Of a stretch of 64,000 nt of DNA, positions 11,459 to 23,040 are shown piece by piece (within the stretch, counting starts at the first letter, position 1; every line of letters starts with the position of its first letter). The stretch is from the NCBI GenBank assembly GCA_028455995.1, contig JABELC010000007.1, positions 1,792,001-1,856,000 of the forward strand, given 5' to 3'. This stretch comes from Scleromitrula shiraiana (Eukaryota > Ascomycota > Leotiomycetes > Helotiales > Sclerotiniaceae). The position numbers and the translations under genes were made by a program. The notes beneath the pieces were generated by a model. It saw only the letters and a list, made by a program, of their open reading frames with translations, did no database searches and was not told where the DNA came from.

Positions 11459-12843
11459 ATGTGGTTCCCAAGGGCATCATTATCGTTATGGCTGGCGATA
11501 GCAGGTGCTGCGCATCTTTCGGCGGGGGATTCGGGGCCGACGAAGTTGAGTGAGGATGGGATTAGGAGTATACCGGTTGGTTTTCTTTATTTTTTATCCT
11601 GTTTGTTTGTATAGCGACGAGGAAAGAATGGGATATGAGATATGATGCTAACTTGGAGACTTACTTCTAGCTTCGAACCCATACCTTAAATCAGGTCAGT
11701 CTATAACATGCCATTGCGATTGCTAGATGAATGGATGGAGAAAAGATGGATAGTCTGCTAACACATAGCTCGTCATTTATATAGCCATACTTGGATTCGG
11801 ATATGCAAAGTCGATGGTTTGATTTTGGAGGAAATACTATTGTGAGAGCTGATAGGTATGGATGCGCATAAATGAAAAGAAGAAAGCTAGGATAAAAGAA
11901 TGGAATTCTGATTCGCATGCATATAGATACATACGATTAACAGCGGATCATCCATCATCTTCAGGATGGTTATTTTCTAGAGTACCACTTACGGCTACCA
12001 ATTGGGAGGTATGTCTTCTATATCCTCCTTGTTCTATCCCATCCCCTTTTCCCCGAACCAAAAGAAGAAGAAAAAAAATATACAATCTAACCAACATCCC
12101 CCCCTCCACAGATCGAAGTAGAGTTCAGCATCCACGGGCAAGGCAACCTCCACGGCGACGGCCTCGCCATCTGGCTCACCAAACAACGCGGCATCCAAGG
12201 CGACGTATTCGGCTGCGTCGACAAATTCGAAGGCCTTGGAATCTTCATCGACACATACAAGAACAACCGTCCCGGCACCGTCTTCCCCTACGTAATGGCC
12301 ATGATTGGCGACGGGCAAACCACCTACGACAAGGCCAACGACGGCAAAGCGAACGAGTTTATGGGGTGTTCGGCGCGCGGACTACGCAATGCTAATGTGC
12401 CTACGAAGGCGAGACTTACGTATTTTCAGGATAAGAGTCTTAAGTTGGAGATGCAGTATAAGGCTGTTGATCAGTGGGAATTGTGCTTTGAGACATTTGA
12501 GCCGCCGAGTATACCGGCGGTGGCGTATCTGGGCTTTAGTGCGGAGACGGGCGAGTTGAGCGATAATCATGATATTATTAGTGTGAATACGAAGAATTTG
12601 TATGATACTAATACGCATAAGAATAAGAATAAGGATGGATCGGGGAGTGGAAGTGGCAGTGGCAGTGGAAGGGATAAGGGAACGGGTGGGAGAGGAAAGG
12701 GTTTGAAGCATACGAGGGATAAACCGAAGGGCAGCTGGAGTTGGTTCTTTGTTAAGTGTCTTTTGGGGGTGGGCGTGATTGGGGGTGGGTATGTGGGGTA
12801 TACGGCTTGGAGGACGCAGCAGAGGAGGAGTCATAGGTTTTAG
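11459..12843 (+). CDS. L-type (legume-like) lectin, ER-Golgi cargo receptor of the EMP46/EMP47-VIP36 type
   Basis: This is a predicted type I membrane lectin that binds high-mannose glycoproteins and cycles in the early secretory pathway. Five exons: 11459-11575, 11671-11694, 11785-11855, 11927-12008 and 12112-12843, giving 341 aa. Exon 2 is a 24-nt microexon (LRTHTLNQ). Residues 1-22 are a signal peptide (LSLWLAIAGAAHLSAG). The lectin domain includes PYLDSDMQSRWFDFGGNT, then SSSGWLFSRVPL, GDGLAIWLT, FGCVDKFEGLGIFIDTY and LGFSAETGELSDNHDI. GDGLA and FIDTY are hallmark blocks. A Gly/Ser linker (GSGSGSGSG) leads to one membrane segment (WFFVKCLLGVGVIGGGYVGY) and a short Arg-rich cytosolic tail. 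No KKXX retrieval signal is seen. The protein lacks the long coiled coil of ERGIC-53. A 177 aa frame at 11862-12395 reads through an intron and is not the product. Confidence 0.9.
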
Positions 12844-13593
12844 GTTTCTGGTGGGAGGGCATAGATGGGCGCGGAGAGGTGTGGGAAGGGTTGAGAAGGG
12901 AAGGGGGGGGGGACGAAGATGTCTTTTAGGGGTGCTTTTATGGAGTCGGTGGAGGAATTGATATGTGCGTGGGGTCGTGGATGGAGGTGGAAAAGTTGAT
13001 TGGTTGGTTAAATGAATCGAGGAATATGAATATGGATAAGAATAAGAACAAGAGAAAGAAAACAAATGCGTTTCCGTCATAGTATCATGTTATTGCGAAT
13101 GAAGAATATTCATCTGGATGGAGAGGGAACGGAAAGCAAAGAATAGAATGAACAAAACATTCAACTAGTTTGCAAGGAGTGTTCATGGATAGCGTAGTAT
13201 ATCATCAAATCAAACCAAATATCAAATCAAATTAAATCAAACCGAATGCTTTAAACCCAAGCTCAATATAATATAATATAATATAATATAATATACTAAC
13301 TTAAGAACTAAAACCAAATCAAACATATAATAAGCGAACACTAGAAAAACAAAAAGAAAAGAAAATCAAAAATCCAAATCCCTCCTACCCCACCCCCACC
13401 TCACTCACTCACTCATTTATCTATTTATTATTCATTTACTCAATCAAGCACCCGCCTGTCCGTTTAAGCAAAACATGCACTGGCAAGTAACATGAAGTAC
13501 AATGAAACCCTCTTACTCTGCATTGAAATATATATTAATTTCATTTAATTTAATTTCATTTCATTTCATTTCATTTTATTTCATTTCGATCCC

Positions 13594-13626
13594 ATCAGAT
13601 CAGATCAGATCAGATCAGATCAGATC
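13594..13626. repeat. Pentanucleotide array (ATCAG)n
   Basis: About six head-to-tail copies of ATCAG. It contains GATC sites at every unit. Confidence 0.85.
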
Positions 13627-13735
13627 CAATGCGGTTCACTTCTATCCTATCCTATACTAATAAACTATCCTATCTACCTCCCTCCCTACCGCTGCTAGTG
13701 ATATTTGTTTGTTTATTTATTTATTTATTTATTTA

Positions 13736-13810
13736 CACCATACCATACCATGCCATGCCATACCATGCCATACCATGCCATACCATGCCATGCGTTGCCA
13801 TGCGTTGCCA
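13736..13810. repeat. Pentanucleotide array, CATAC/CATGC units
   Basis: About 15 pentamers alternating between CCATA and CCATG forms with two GCGTTGCCAT units at the end. A tetranucleotide TTTA run abuts on the left. Confidence 0.85.
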
Positions 13811-14039
13811 ACCTATTTATACCCGCTAATGATATGTAACCTACCAAGTAATCAAAAAAGCCCAAACTCCATGCCGCTGAACCATCCGCCAGTCAACCGG
13901 CCATCCAAAAGAATAGTATCATCCATCCAACCCAAAAAATGCCCAATCATTCCGATTCATCTATTCATAATACATGATATTTTCCCATCCCATCCCACCC
14001 TATCCATACCACCGTTCCATTCCACCCATATCCCCCCCC

Positions 14040-15587
14040 CTATCCCGAAGTAAGAGCATTACTCAACCCCATCAACGCCATCCCCACAAAAGCAAACCCA
14101 ATACACAAATTCCTATTATGATGAATCCCCAAACTCTCCACAAAAAGCTGTAACGCTACACTCGCCATAATCCCCCCGGTAACACCAAACATGCATCCAT
14201 AAACCGCAATATTAGGCGCATGGCCTTCTCTGCCCGCAATTGCAAACCAGAGTGCCGCGATCCCTGCGCCTAGAGGTTGGGAGAAACCGCCTAGGAGTGA
14301 ACTCCAGAAGATGGCTCGGGGTCGACTTCCAAGGGCGAGGTAGAGGGGGAGAGCCATTGCGAAACCTTCGGTGATGTTGTGCACGAACAGGGCGATGAAG
14401 ACGGATACTCCTAGGTTGGGATTTGCATGATTGGTGGCGAATGTGATGAATCCTTCTGGTAACTTATGTAATGCAATGGCAATACTTGCTTGAAGACCAA
14501 TATCCATGAACGCATTTTCAGGAACGTGATGATGATGTTGGGCTTCGATATCTGAATCTGCACTACTAGCTTGATCATTTTCAGAACAAGCTTTATTTGA
14601 TCTTGCGGGAGTATCGAGAGTATCTCCTTCTGATTCCTCGGGTAACGTGAAAGGGTGTGATCGGATTGAGATGGTACCTGTTGTACTACGTGCCAGATGA
14701 GGCTGTTGTGCACTGACAGGTGTTCTAAAACACTCCTGACCACAAGGATCAGAATATCCAAAGCACGGGCCAGTTTCGTCACAATTGGTTTTTCTGTCTT
14801 TAACAAATGACATTACCCTATTTTGGACTTGCATCATCGAAGGTCGCCTAGTTTCATTATCCGATGTACGACGATCATTTGGTTGAGCATCAGTTTCTGA
14901 TGGAACGTTAACTTTAAGCGGTAGTTTTCCATTCTCCTCAGGTGTTGGTGAAAGAAGCGGGGTGATTTCATTAACCCCATTAGCTTGATGTAATCTATAA
15001 GAGCTTGATTTTGAATGTGGCCGACTACGATCAAAATGTTCATGACCGTGGTTATGGGTATGATCGTGACCATGATGAGTGGCGACAGGGCTGTGAGAGT
15101 GATCACAATCCACGACATGCGATGGAATATAATGATGTAAGAGCCTCGATACGAATTGTATGCTGATAAAACCCCCTGCAAAGCAAGCTAAAAGTATCCA
15201 TGCAGCCACAGAGGCTGAGTAACCACTTCGAATAAGGTATTTCTTCGATGAAGGTAGCATACTATATAATGAAGAGAATATCTAATCAAAGAATTTGGTG
15301 TTGGTAAGAGTCGCATATAATATCAAGAGAAGATACTCACCATTACGCCAAAACTTAAACTTAATGATGAAGCAAGAAAAGAATTACTATCTTGTATCCT
15401 GAAGTTTTTCTTGCTAGAAAAATATCGAATTAAAAGGTCGACGCAGATTATACAACTGCCAATAACACATGCTAAACCTCGATGTTAATACATGTCGAAT
15501 AACACATTCAGATACCAACTAACCAATCCCACTAATCACACTCATAATCCAACCTCTAGTATCATTATCCAAAGAATTTGTCTCCAT
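14040..15587 (-). CDS. ZIP-family zinc transporter, ZRT3-like
   Basis: This is a predicted zinc exporter from vacuole or secretory compartment to cytosol; ZRT3 is the vacuolar homologue in yeast. Three exons: 15587-15524, 15477-15341 and 15281-14040, giving 480 aa. The 46-nt intron 1 and 59-nt intron 2 are GT-AG. Exon 2 encodes the first membrane segment (ACVIGSCIICVDLL) and the LSLSFGVM / FSSLYSMLP block typical of ZRT3. A His-rich loop (THHGHDHTHNHGHEH, about residues 136-149) is a likely cytosolic zinc-sensing loop. The transport core carries HKLPEG and HNITEG, the paired TM4/TM5 metal-site motifs. Four hydrophobic segments follow. The first visible Met of the long frame (15260) is internal. 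The acceptor at 15282 keeps the frame, while the nearer AG at 15262 would break it. Confidence 0.87.
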
Positions 15588-16079
15588 AATGGCGGGATGA
15601 TAGCAATTGCGAATATGATCTTTATAGCAAAAGGTGTAGGGTTTCCAGGTGTGTTGGATTGGTATAAATCTTGTTGGATGTATAAGGCGTCAAGTCGTAT
15701 ACGGGTCTCGAACTGATATTTTTCGTAATACGGGATATCTCTGAGGTTTAATAATCTTCTCTCTTCCGCGACAACTGTGAATGTGATATTTACAAATTGC
15801 ACATGTAAATGTGGAATGATTATTCACTCTGTAATGACGAGATACAGTAGAAATTAATAGGTAGGAGAAAGGAAGCAAAACCGAGATGATTGATTGTTTT
15901 ATAGTTTAGGAAAGAGGATATAAAAGAAAAGAAAGAGAAAGAAGAGAAGGAATAAATTCGAGGCTTCTTTCAGATTAATATGATAGATGATTAAAAAAGA
16001 ATGAAATAACAATAATCGCGAGTCGGACTTCGCTTAACCTCCGTGAAGAAACTTTGACCTTCAATTAATACAAGCAAGA

Positions 16080-16345
16080 TATAGTCAATAAATATATTTA
16101 TTATTTATTAGAATTTTATATATTTTGTTTAAAAAATAAATTTTTAATGAAATATTTTAAAACTTTTAAATTTCAAATTAATATAAATCAATTTTTTAAA
16201 AAATTACTAGTAATAATATTAATTTTTTTATTTTGATTTTAAATTTAATAATAATATTAATAATAATATTAATAATAATATTAATAATAATAATAATAAT
16301 GAAAACTTTTTTTCATAATTTTTAATTTATTTATATTATTAGTAA
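16080..16345. other. Extremely AT-rich block
   Basis: The block is dominated by TTTATTA, TTTTAAA and TAATAATATT motifs with very few G or C. Flanking genes are not AT-rich. It could be a decayed repeat, a replication or matrix element, or simply AT drift. Confidence 0.6.
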
Positions 16346-16546
16346 TGAAAAAACAAAATTTCTTTATAAAGATTAAGCTAAATTCAATGATTATATATAA
16401 TGGATGATCATCATGTGTACAAAAAAGAGAAAGATTTCAAGTATTTTCTAAGAACCTTTTGAGACTTTTGATCCTTCAAGATTAATTTAAAGAGATCTAA
16501 CGAATCGTGATAAAGAAATTACAAAGGATAAAGCTTAAATTGCTTA

Positions 16547-16606
16547 CCCATATCAATATCCATAATCGATACCCATATCGATATCCATATCGATAGTCAT
16601 ATCGAG
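16547..16606. repeat. Imperfect CATATCGATA / CATATCGATATC repeats
   Basis: Five to six copies of a CCATATCGATA-like unit, several of them palindromic around ATCGAT. The units are diverged, so this is older than the perfect microsatellites. Confidence 0.6.
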
Positions 16607-17254
16607 TCATGGACCCTGACAAGCTTCTTCTCTATGGATCTTTTCTTGGATATTGATTCATAATACTTACATAATAAGAATAATAGATTTTAACTACTAA
16701 TAAACTATTTCTAAAAATATGCCAAGATCCTTCTAAGACATTAACGTAATAATCCTTGATTCAAGATAAAAACAAGAATTAAATTTAACTCGCAATAAAA
16801 TCTTTTTTTTTTTTTTTTTGGTTGTTGTTGTACTAAAGAGAAAAAGGCATTGACCATCAAGGTATCCCGAAATCAATACGATTATGTATTGATGCCGTAT
16901 ATGTGAGGTTTTAATTGTTTTTTATTGTTTTATTATTTTACACAAATTGCTCGAGATTCTTCATACTTTTACTAGTAGAAGAGTTGTGATTGTGATTGTG
17001 ATTGGCTTTAGAATCAATCAATCAATCATCTTTGACTTTTGTAAGACAGATGCCATCAATCAGCCTCTCGTCACACCCTCATATATTTTTAATAACAGCT
17101 ACTATAGAAGGAGCAAGGAGTTTCATTTCACTAAATATCAAACTTCTCTAAACTTCTCTATTAATAGATTAATAAGTGAATAAGTGAATAAGTGAATAAC
17201 GATCAACTGCTATCTATCGAAGCATATTGTTTAGTGAATATCTTATAGAAAAAT

Positions 17255-17376
17255 ATACATATATTAAATATCATACTAGTAATACATATATTAAATATAT
17301 ATATATTACTAGAATATACATATATTAAATATACATATATTAAATATACATATATTAAATATACATATATTAAAGA
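17255..17376. repeat. 15-nt tandem repeat, ATACATATATTAAAT units
   Basis: Four near-perfect copies at 17320-17376 and related, diverged copies from 17255. The unit contains TATATTAAATATA-like inverted symmetry. Confidence 0.75.
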
Positions 17377-17989
17377 TGAACAGTCTTCAATGATCAACTC
17401 AAACTTAGACATCGAGATTTGTGATAAAGTCTAGAGTCTTGTGATACAATGGAAAGACTCATTGTGTTTGACTCGGTAGTACCGGCCTAGGTAGAACATT
17501 GTGACATACTTTGGTCATAGCTCATAATCTGCTATAATCTGCAGCGCGTGTAACGAGTAGTATACTATTCGATTAACTTCGAATTTATATATGCATAGAT
17601 AGGTAGTGACTGCAAAAGTGAAAGGTAAAGGGAATAAGATGTAATTTGTGACATATTTTGTAAAGATTAGATTGTTTTGTATGTTGGCAGCACGCAGTAG
17701 CAGCAGCAGCAGGAAGTATCAAATGATAGTAGAGTCTCGAGGTATACATGTCCCTCTCTTCGGCCTCGGCAACATATTTTTCCGCTCTACATAAAAGTTC
17801 AACTGACATCCACCAAAAACCAATTCTAAAAAAAAAAGTAGCTCACGCGCAATAATTCAACATCGTGATCACCCACTCACTTACTCACTCACTCGTTCAC
17901 CAATTAACCTCTACAAAACCCCCTATAATACCCATCTCCCACCCGCGAAAGGGGAATTTTCTTCCCTTTCTCCCCTTCTCTTGCCCACC

Positions 17990-19081
17990 ATGTCCAAAAC
18001 AACACTCGCAATCATAGCCGGAGTATCAGCAGCTACTGGAGCCGGTTTAACAGCAGCCATGTATTCCACACGATCCGAGAAAAAGGCCCACGCAGTAGCT
18101 AGTTCGACCTCTCTTTCTGCTACTTCTACTTCAACAACCACATCAACCTCAACCAATTCCGCACAAACCGCCCTCCCCCCAATCTCAACCTCAACCTCAA
18201 CTTCAACCACCACCCCCCCCGTCGACCCAGCCGGCCTCTTCCAATACGGTTTCCCCGGCCCCATAGCCGACCTCGCAACCCGCCACGCGCTAATCTCCTC
18301 CTTCGACCGACGACTCCGCAACCCCTCCTGGGTAGCCGAGCACATAACCGCGCAATCCCTGGCCCTCCAAAACGGCGACCGCAAACACTCGTCCTTCGCC
18401 GAGGACACCAGCGTGCCGGAAAGATTCCGCGGCAAACTAAAAGACTATTTCCGGTCGGGCTACGACCGCGGCCACCAGGTCCCCGCCGCCGACGCAAAGT
18501 GGAGCCAGGAGGCCATGAACGACACCTTTTTCCTGACGAACATGTGTCCGCAGGTGGGCGAGGGCTTCAACCGGGATTACTGGGCGCATTTTGAGGATTT
18601 CTGCCGCCGCTTGACGAGTCGGTATCCCAGCGTGAGGATTGTGACGGGCCCGCTGTATCTGCCCAAGAGAGACACGCAGGATGGGAAGTGGAGGGTCTCG
18701 TATGAGGTTATTGGGAATCCGCCGAATATCGCGGTGCCGACGCATTTCTACAAGGTGATTTTTGCGGAGGATGGCGTCAGCGGGGGGAATGTGGCGGTGG
18801 GAGCATTTGTGTTGCCGAACGCGGTAATTCCGAATGCGAAGCCGTTGATGGATTTTGAGGTGCCGGTGGAGGCGGTCGAGAGGGCTAGCGGACTGGAGTT
18901 TGTGAGTAAATTGCCGGTTAGTAGGAGGAGGAGGCTGTGTGAGGAGGCGAGCTGTAGTTTGGTTATTAAGGAGTATAAGGAGAGGCAGAAGGCGTTTGCG
19001 AATGGGAATGGCAAGGGGGAGGGGGAGGGGGTTGCGGTGCCCACGAGGAGTAGTCCTAGGAATGCCAATGCTAATGCTTAG
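17990..19081 (+). CDS. nuc1: Mitochondrial DNA/RNA non-specific nuclease, endonuclease G type (NUC1)
   Basis: A sugar-non-specific metal-dependent nuclease of the mitochondrial inner membrane or intermembrane space, linked to mtDNA turnover and cell death. Single exon, 363 aa. I chose ATG 17990 (CCCACCATGTCC context); the open frame extends only three codons further upstream, to a TTG. An N-terminal hydrophobic helix (TLAIIAGVSAATGAGLTAAM) acts as mitochondrial anchor, followed by a Ser/Thr-rich linker to about residue 80. The catalytic motif DRGH is complete (His162), with NMCPQ (Asn184) and the metal-ligand Asn194 in GFNRDYW. An Arg/Glu-rich tail follows. Third positions are mostly C up to about 18520 and mostly G or T afterwards. 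Confidence 0.93.
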   Translation: MSKTTLAIIAGVSAATGAGLTAAMYSTRSEKKAHAVASSTSLSATSTSTTTSTSTNSAQTALPPISTSTSTSTTTPPVDPAGLFQYGFPGPIADLATRHALISSFDRRLRNPSWVAEHITAQSLALQNGDRKHSSFAEDTSVPERFRGKLKDYFRSGYDRGHQVPAADAKWSQEAMNDTFFLTNMCPQVGEGFNRDYWAHFEDFCRRLTSRYPSVRIVTGPLYLPKRDTQDGKWRVSYEVIGNPPNIAVPTHFYKVIFAEDGVSGGNVAVGAFVLPNAVIPNAKPLMDFEVPVEAVERASGLEFVSKLPVSRRRRLCEEASCSLVIKEYKERQKAFANGNGKGEGEGVAVPTRSSPRNANANA

Positions 19082-19917
19082 TTTGCTCTAATCTTATTTT
19101 CCTATTTTTTCTCATACTGGCTTAGTTTGTGATTCGCCTATTTGTTTGCTTGCTTGCTTTTTGTTTGTTTGTTTGTTCGTTTGTTCGTTTGTATCACATA
19201 CATACATATAAAGCATGGATTAATAGATGGGCGGTACATGTTAGCACATGTCAGGAAGACATTTCCATTCTAGAGGTACAGCTTCATTGCACTGCATGCA
19301 TATAATTATAATTATAATCTGGCGTTTATTAATTATTTTTTTACTTCTCCTACTCCTAGAATGGGAGTGGTGTGGCGGCGATGGTTTGCGCGAGGGAGGT
19401 GTTGTGTAATGAATGAGGAGAAGAGAAAGAAGTCTTGTATTATGATTTTTTTTTTTTTTTTTCCTTTTCTATATACCACGATATAGCATAGCATAGCATA
19501 GCATAGCATAGAATAACATATATCATAGCAAAGCATAGCATATTATAGCGTAGCAAAGCAATACATAATAATCACAGAACAACCACAAAATGCGTTTCCT
19601 CCAAAGTGACAAAACTCATCTTTATATCTATCTATTTATTTATTTATTGTTTTTCATTCATCATATTCGATCGGATAATCTTTCCTTCCAGGTTTATAAA
19701 CGCCCTGTACGTCCATCTCATTTCATTTGGATCTTCAAATTGCCATCTCATCTCCTAATATACATACATACAAAAAGATATTATCATTTTCTTCTTTCCC
19801 ATCCTTTCCTCTTCGTTCTTTCATTTATCCACTCATTCTTCGTTCTTCCTTTTCTTACCCATCCTTTCTATTCTTCCCTTGTTCACCTCCTCCTCCATAG
19901 AATAATAACTAAACCCC
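19082..19917. other. Intergenic between convergent NUC1 and PFS2
   Basis: Holds both 3' flanks. It includes GTTT/GTTC runs near 19143-19190, a T tract at 19446-19462 and an ATAGC array at 19476-19514. Open frames here are pyrimidine-rich artefacts. Confidence 0.6.
19476..19514. repeat. Pentanucleotide array (ATAGC)n
   Basis: Six or so copies of GCATA in a row, with diverged copies continuing to about 19560. Confidence 0.8.
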
Positions 19918-22131
19918 CTACCTGGGCCTAGTATACTTCCCCTGCCTCTGCATAGCCTGCAAACTCTCCTCCTGACTCGGCAACGGTCCCCTCTTCCTCA
20001 CTCCCCCGGCCCCACTATCCCCTCCTCCCGCACTCTCCCCACTCAACCCAGGAATGCCTCCGACCCCAACACCCGCCCCACCACCCACACCCACACCCAT
20101 CCCCATCCCCGGAATCCCCGGCGGCGGCGGAGGCACAAACCCATGCGGCAACTGGAAACCCCCCGGTAATGGCGGTGGAATCCCCGATGCATTGGGGGGT
20201 GGTAAACCAGCTTTTAGCATCATAGCTAGGGTATTTGGATCGATATTGCCCGGTAAGGGTGGAGGTGGGATATTGAGACCAAGGTTTAGATTGAGGTTAT
20301 TAGGGATAGGGAGAGGGAGAGGAAGTTGCGGATTTGATTGTGCAGCCGATGATGGTAGAGGTGGTGGTGGAGGGACACGATTCATACCCGGTATTAGTCC
20401 CATTCCCGGTAACGGGAGACCAGGTATACCGACTCCGCCCGTAGTAGCGAACCCGGGGAGTTTCGCGGGCATTTTTTGATCGACTAGGCCTTCCATTTCA
20501 TCTTCTGCTTCCTGTTCCTCTTCTTCTTGGCGTTGACGACGGCCGCCGCGGCGATCGTATGTTCCTTGTGCTTCGGCTGCTGAGTCTCCGATGTGATAGC
20601 GATCTCTGAATGTATCTGAGTCGCCTGGACGTGCGCGCGTCCAGAAACGAGTTATGCGGTCGTTGGAGCCGGATGCGAGAATGTGGCCTAGGGGGTGCCA
20701 GTCTAGAGACCAGATTGCGAATTCGTGGGCGTAGGTTATTTTGTGGGCGGGGTGGATGGTTTGAGCGGGGGCAATGGTGGGGTCCGGACTATCGTAGGGG
20801 GCGATTGAGGAGGCTATGCCGGGGGGTTCGTTGGGTTCGTCGAGGAGGTAGTGGAATAATGAGCCGTCTGCTCCGCCGGTACTAAGGAGGCATGGGTGGA
20901 TGGGATGCCAGGTTAAGGTTGAGATATCTTTCTCGTGTCCTTTTAATAAGCAGATATCGCGCATCATGCGGAGATCAAATACTCGTGCGGTTTGATCTCG
21001 TGCAGAGGTTGCTAAACATAAGCCTCTGAGTGGTTCAAAAAGCGTTTTTGTAATGGTGTTTTTATGACCATGAAGAGTTGTTAAACATCGACCATTTCGT
21101 GGATCCCATAGTTTGACAAGATGATCTTTTGATCCAGAAACTATCAATCCTTTAGTTGGATGCCAATCGACACTTTTAGCATCCCATCCGTGACCGGTCA
21201 AAGTAGATTCTTCGACACCGCCTGCAAAATCGAATATCTTTAATGTTGAGTCATCCGAAGCAGTGACAAATTTTGAGTCGTTTGGACTAAATGCAAGATC
21301 TCTAATAGGATCACCATGTCCTTGAATGACCTTAACATTGTTAAAATTTGGTTGCCAATATTTGATCACCCCGTCATGATCAGCTGATAAAAGCCAGTCA
21401 TCACTATGAGAATAAGACAAGGCTCGGATAGCAACATCATGTGCTTGCATAATTGTCTCGAAGTTAAAACCAGCTCCATTCCATAAAGTGAACTCTCCAC
21501 TACTGGAAGCTGTAAGTAATCTTCGACCTTCTGGTGTCCATCTTACTACATTAACAGGATGTTTTATCTTGTTAAGTGATGAATGTAAATGCCGTGTTGG
21601 TACTGAATCTGCTGCATTATGTATTCTTGCTAGAGGTGGTAACATCTGTATATTATTAGGATGAATATTGAGAAAAGGATAATAAGGAAACCATTTTTTC
21701 AATACTGACATCTATTATGTAACTTGGGCTTGGTCTCTCCATCTCGCCCTGGTAACCACCTTTATACCTTGGTTGACGATTTCGTAACCAATGAACCATA
21801 GTAGAACTATAATCCGTGACAGGACCTAAATATAGTTAGTATCTTAATTCATCAACTCTTCATATTATTTTTGAGCTTCGCAACTGCTCTCCAATATGCC
21901 ACATGACCCTTAGATTCCAGCGAATGAAAGATTCCACCTACGTCGACCTCGACCTCTTGCAAAACCTCCCTCAAAACCCCCTCCATCTTCTTGACCACCA
22001 TCTCCTCCATCTCCTCCTCCACCACCACCACCACCACCACCACTACTTCTATCTCCTCTCCCACCTCTATCTCTATCTCTCCCACCTCTTCCTCCCCTAC
22101 CACCTCCATACTCGCGTTGTTCAAATGCCAT
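19918..22131 (-). CDS. pfs2: Polyadenylation factor subunit 2 (PFS2/WDR33 homologue), WD40 protein
   Basis: A core subunit of the cleavage and polyadenylation factor that recognises pre-mRNA 3' ends in the nucleus. Three exons: 22131-21942, 21825-21710 and 21645-19918, giving 677 aa. Exon 1 encodes an RGG-rich N-terminus with a run of ten Gly, then FEGGFARGRGRR. Exon 2 encodes TDYSSTMVHWLRNRQPRYKG, the conserved pre-WD region. Exon 3 starts MLPPLARIHNAADSVPTRHL and carries about seven WD repeats (for example FTLWNG, VIKYWQPN, LKIFDF, VKLWDPR, RITRFWTR), an acidic QEEEEQEAEDE stretch and a Pro/Gly-rich C-terminus. The frame upstream of MLPPLAR (21711-21646) is intron, not protein. The coding strand turns G-rich over the last 260 nt. 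Confidence 0.92.
22020..22046 (-). repeat. GGT/GGC trinucleotide run coding a poly-Gly tract in PFS2
   Basis: A CAC-type trinucleotide run on the plus strand encodes about ten consecutive glycines in exon 1 of the PFS2 gene. Length variation between strains is likely. Confidence 0.75.
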
Positions 22132-23005
22132 TTTTTATATGCGCATCATTATTTGGAAAAAAAGATATTCAACAAACTATCACTTTCTCATTTGAAGAAT
22201 TTTAAAATATTCAAAATGCGATTATATATCGTTTGTCTTTGAAAAACCGATTAAGAACAAGGAGATCATGCTTCAAGATTATTAGAACTTAAGTTTAAAG
22301 ATCGCGACTTGGACAAGGATTTGAGACGACGGGCACGGAATAATAAAGAACCGAAATATTCGTACCTGATTAGATAAGTTCTAGTTTTTGAGTGAGCATT
22401 ATGGAATAATAAGTATCGTGGCATATGATAGCAATGGTTTTTATACTCGAATATTAATTGATCAATTGATTGATTCCTTCTAACCTTAACTTTTCTTCTA
22501 TTCTATTCTATTATATTCATTTGTCCTGGCTTTCTCAGTTCTCATCTATTCAATTATCTATTCAATTCATTCTTTTCCATATCTTCTTCCTAAAAATGGT
22601 AAATGTATTAACAAACATATTCAATCTCAATCTCTATCTCTATCTCTATCCGAAAACAGATCCATAGTTCTGGTTATAACAAATGAGATCTCAATTGCTA
22701 TACTTATTATATCCATGGACACTTTGACACTTTAAGTACGTACTCGTATCTCATCTGCAGATATTCAAAAGATTGGCGTTTATAAACGCATCTCTTATCA
22801 CATCCATGGATGCATTCATACATACATAACAAATCCTACTGCACCAACATAATTGGCAATTGGCAACTTTGGTGGTTGGTTTTGTGGTTGGTTGGTGGTC
22901 TGGGCATTCAAGGAATTTATACTTTCAATTCCGTGAACGGTAATTTTTACATTGATGAATTTGAATATTCACTTCCCTTTCTCTCATCTCTTTTCTTCAA
23001 TTCAT

Positions 23006-23040
<35 letters not shown>

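Larger units (their letters stand above)
12844..14039. other. Intergenic between convergent lectin and ZIP genes, microsatellite rich
   Basis: The first 120 bases continue the G-rich composition of the lectin 3' end, and the last 70 are C-rich, mirroring the ZIP 3' end. In between lie ATATA runs (13265-13294), ATTTC runs (13531-13588), an ATCAG array (13594-13626), TTTA repeats (13709-13735) and a CATAC/CATGC pentamer array (13736-13810). No gene was found. Confidence 0.6.
15588..17989. other. Intergenic, 2.4 kb, with an AT-rich core
   Basis: This lies between the divergent ZIP and endonuclease G genes. The part from about 16080 to 16345 is nearly all A and T, including TAATAATATT repeats. 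A CATATCGATA-type repeat lies at 16547-16606, a T tract at 16803-16820 and a 15-nt AT repeat at 17255-17376. The last 200 bases are an ordinary promoter with C-rich runs. No open frame resembles a protein. I see no transposase or reverse transcriptase trace. Confidence 0.55.

Noticed and set aside
11862..12395. 177-codon plus-strand frame
   Set aside because: It crosses lectin introns 3 and 4 in the wrong frame; the spliced lectin reading explains the sequence better.
12382..13080. 232-codon minus-strand frame
   Set aside because: It is antisense to the lectin 3' end and runs into low-complexity flank; its Ser/Pro/Thr/Arg content reflects the G-rich coding strand.
21646..21709. N-terminal extension of the PFS2 frame (MSVLKKWFPYYPF)
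   Set aside because: It is a 64-nt intron with GTCAGT and ACAG ends; the true N-terminus lies in two upstream exons.
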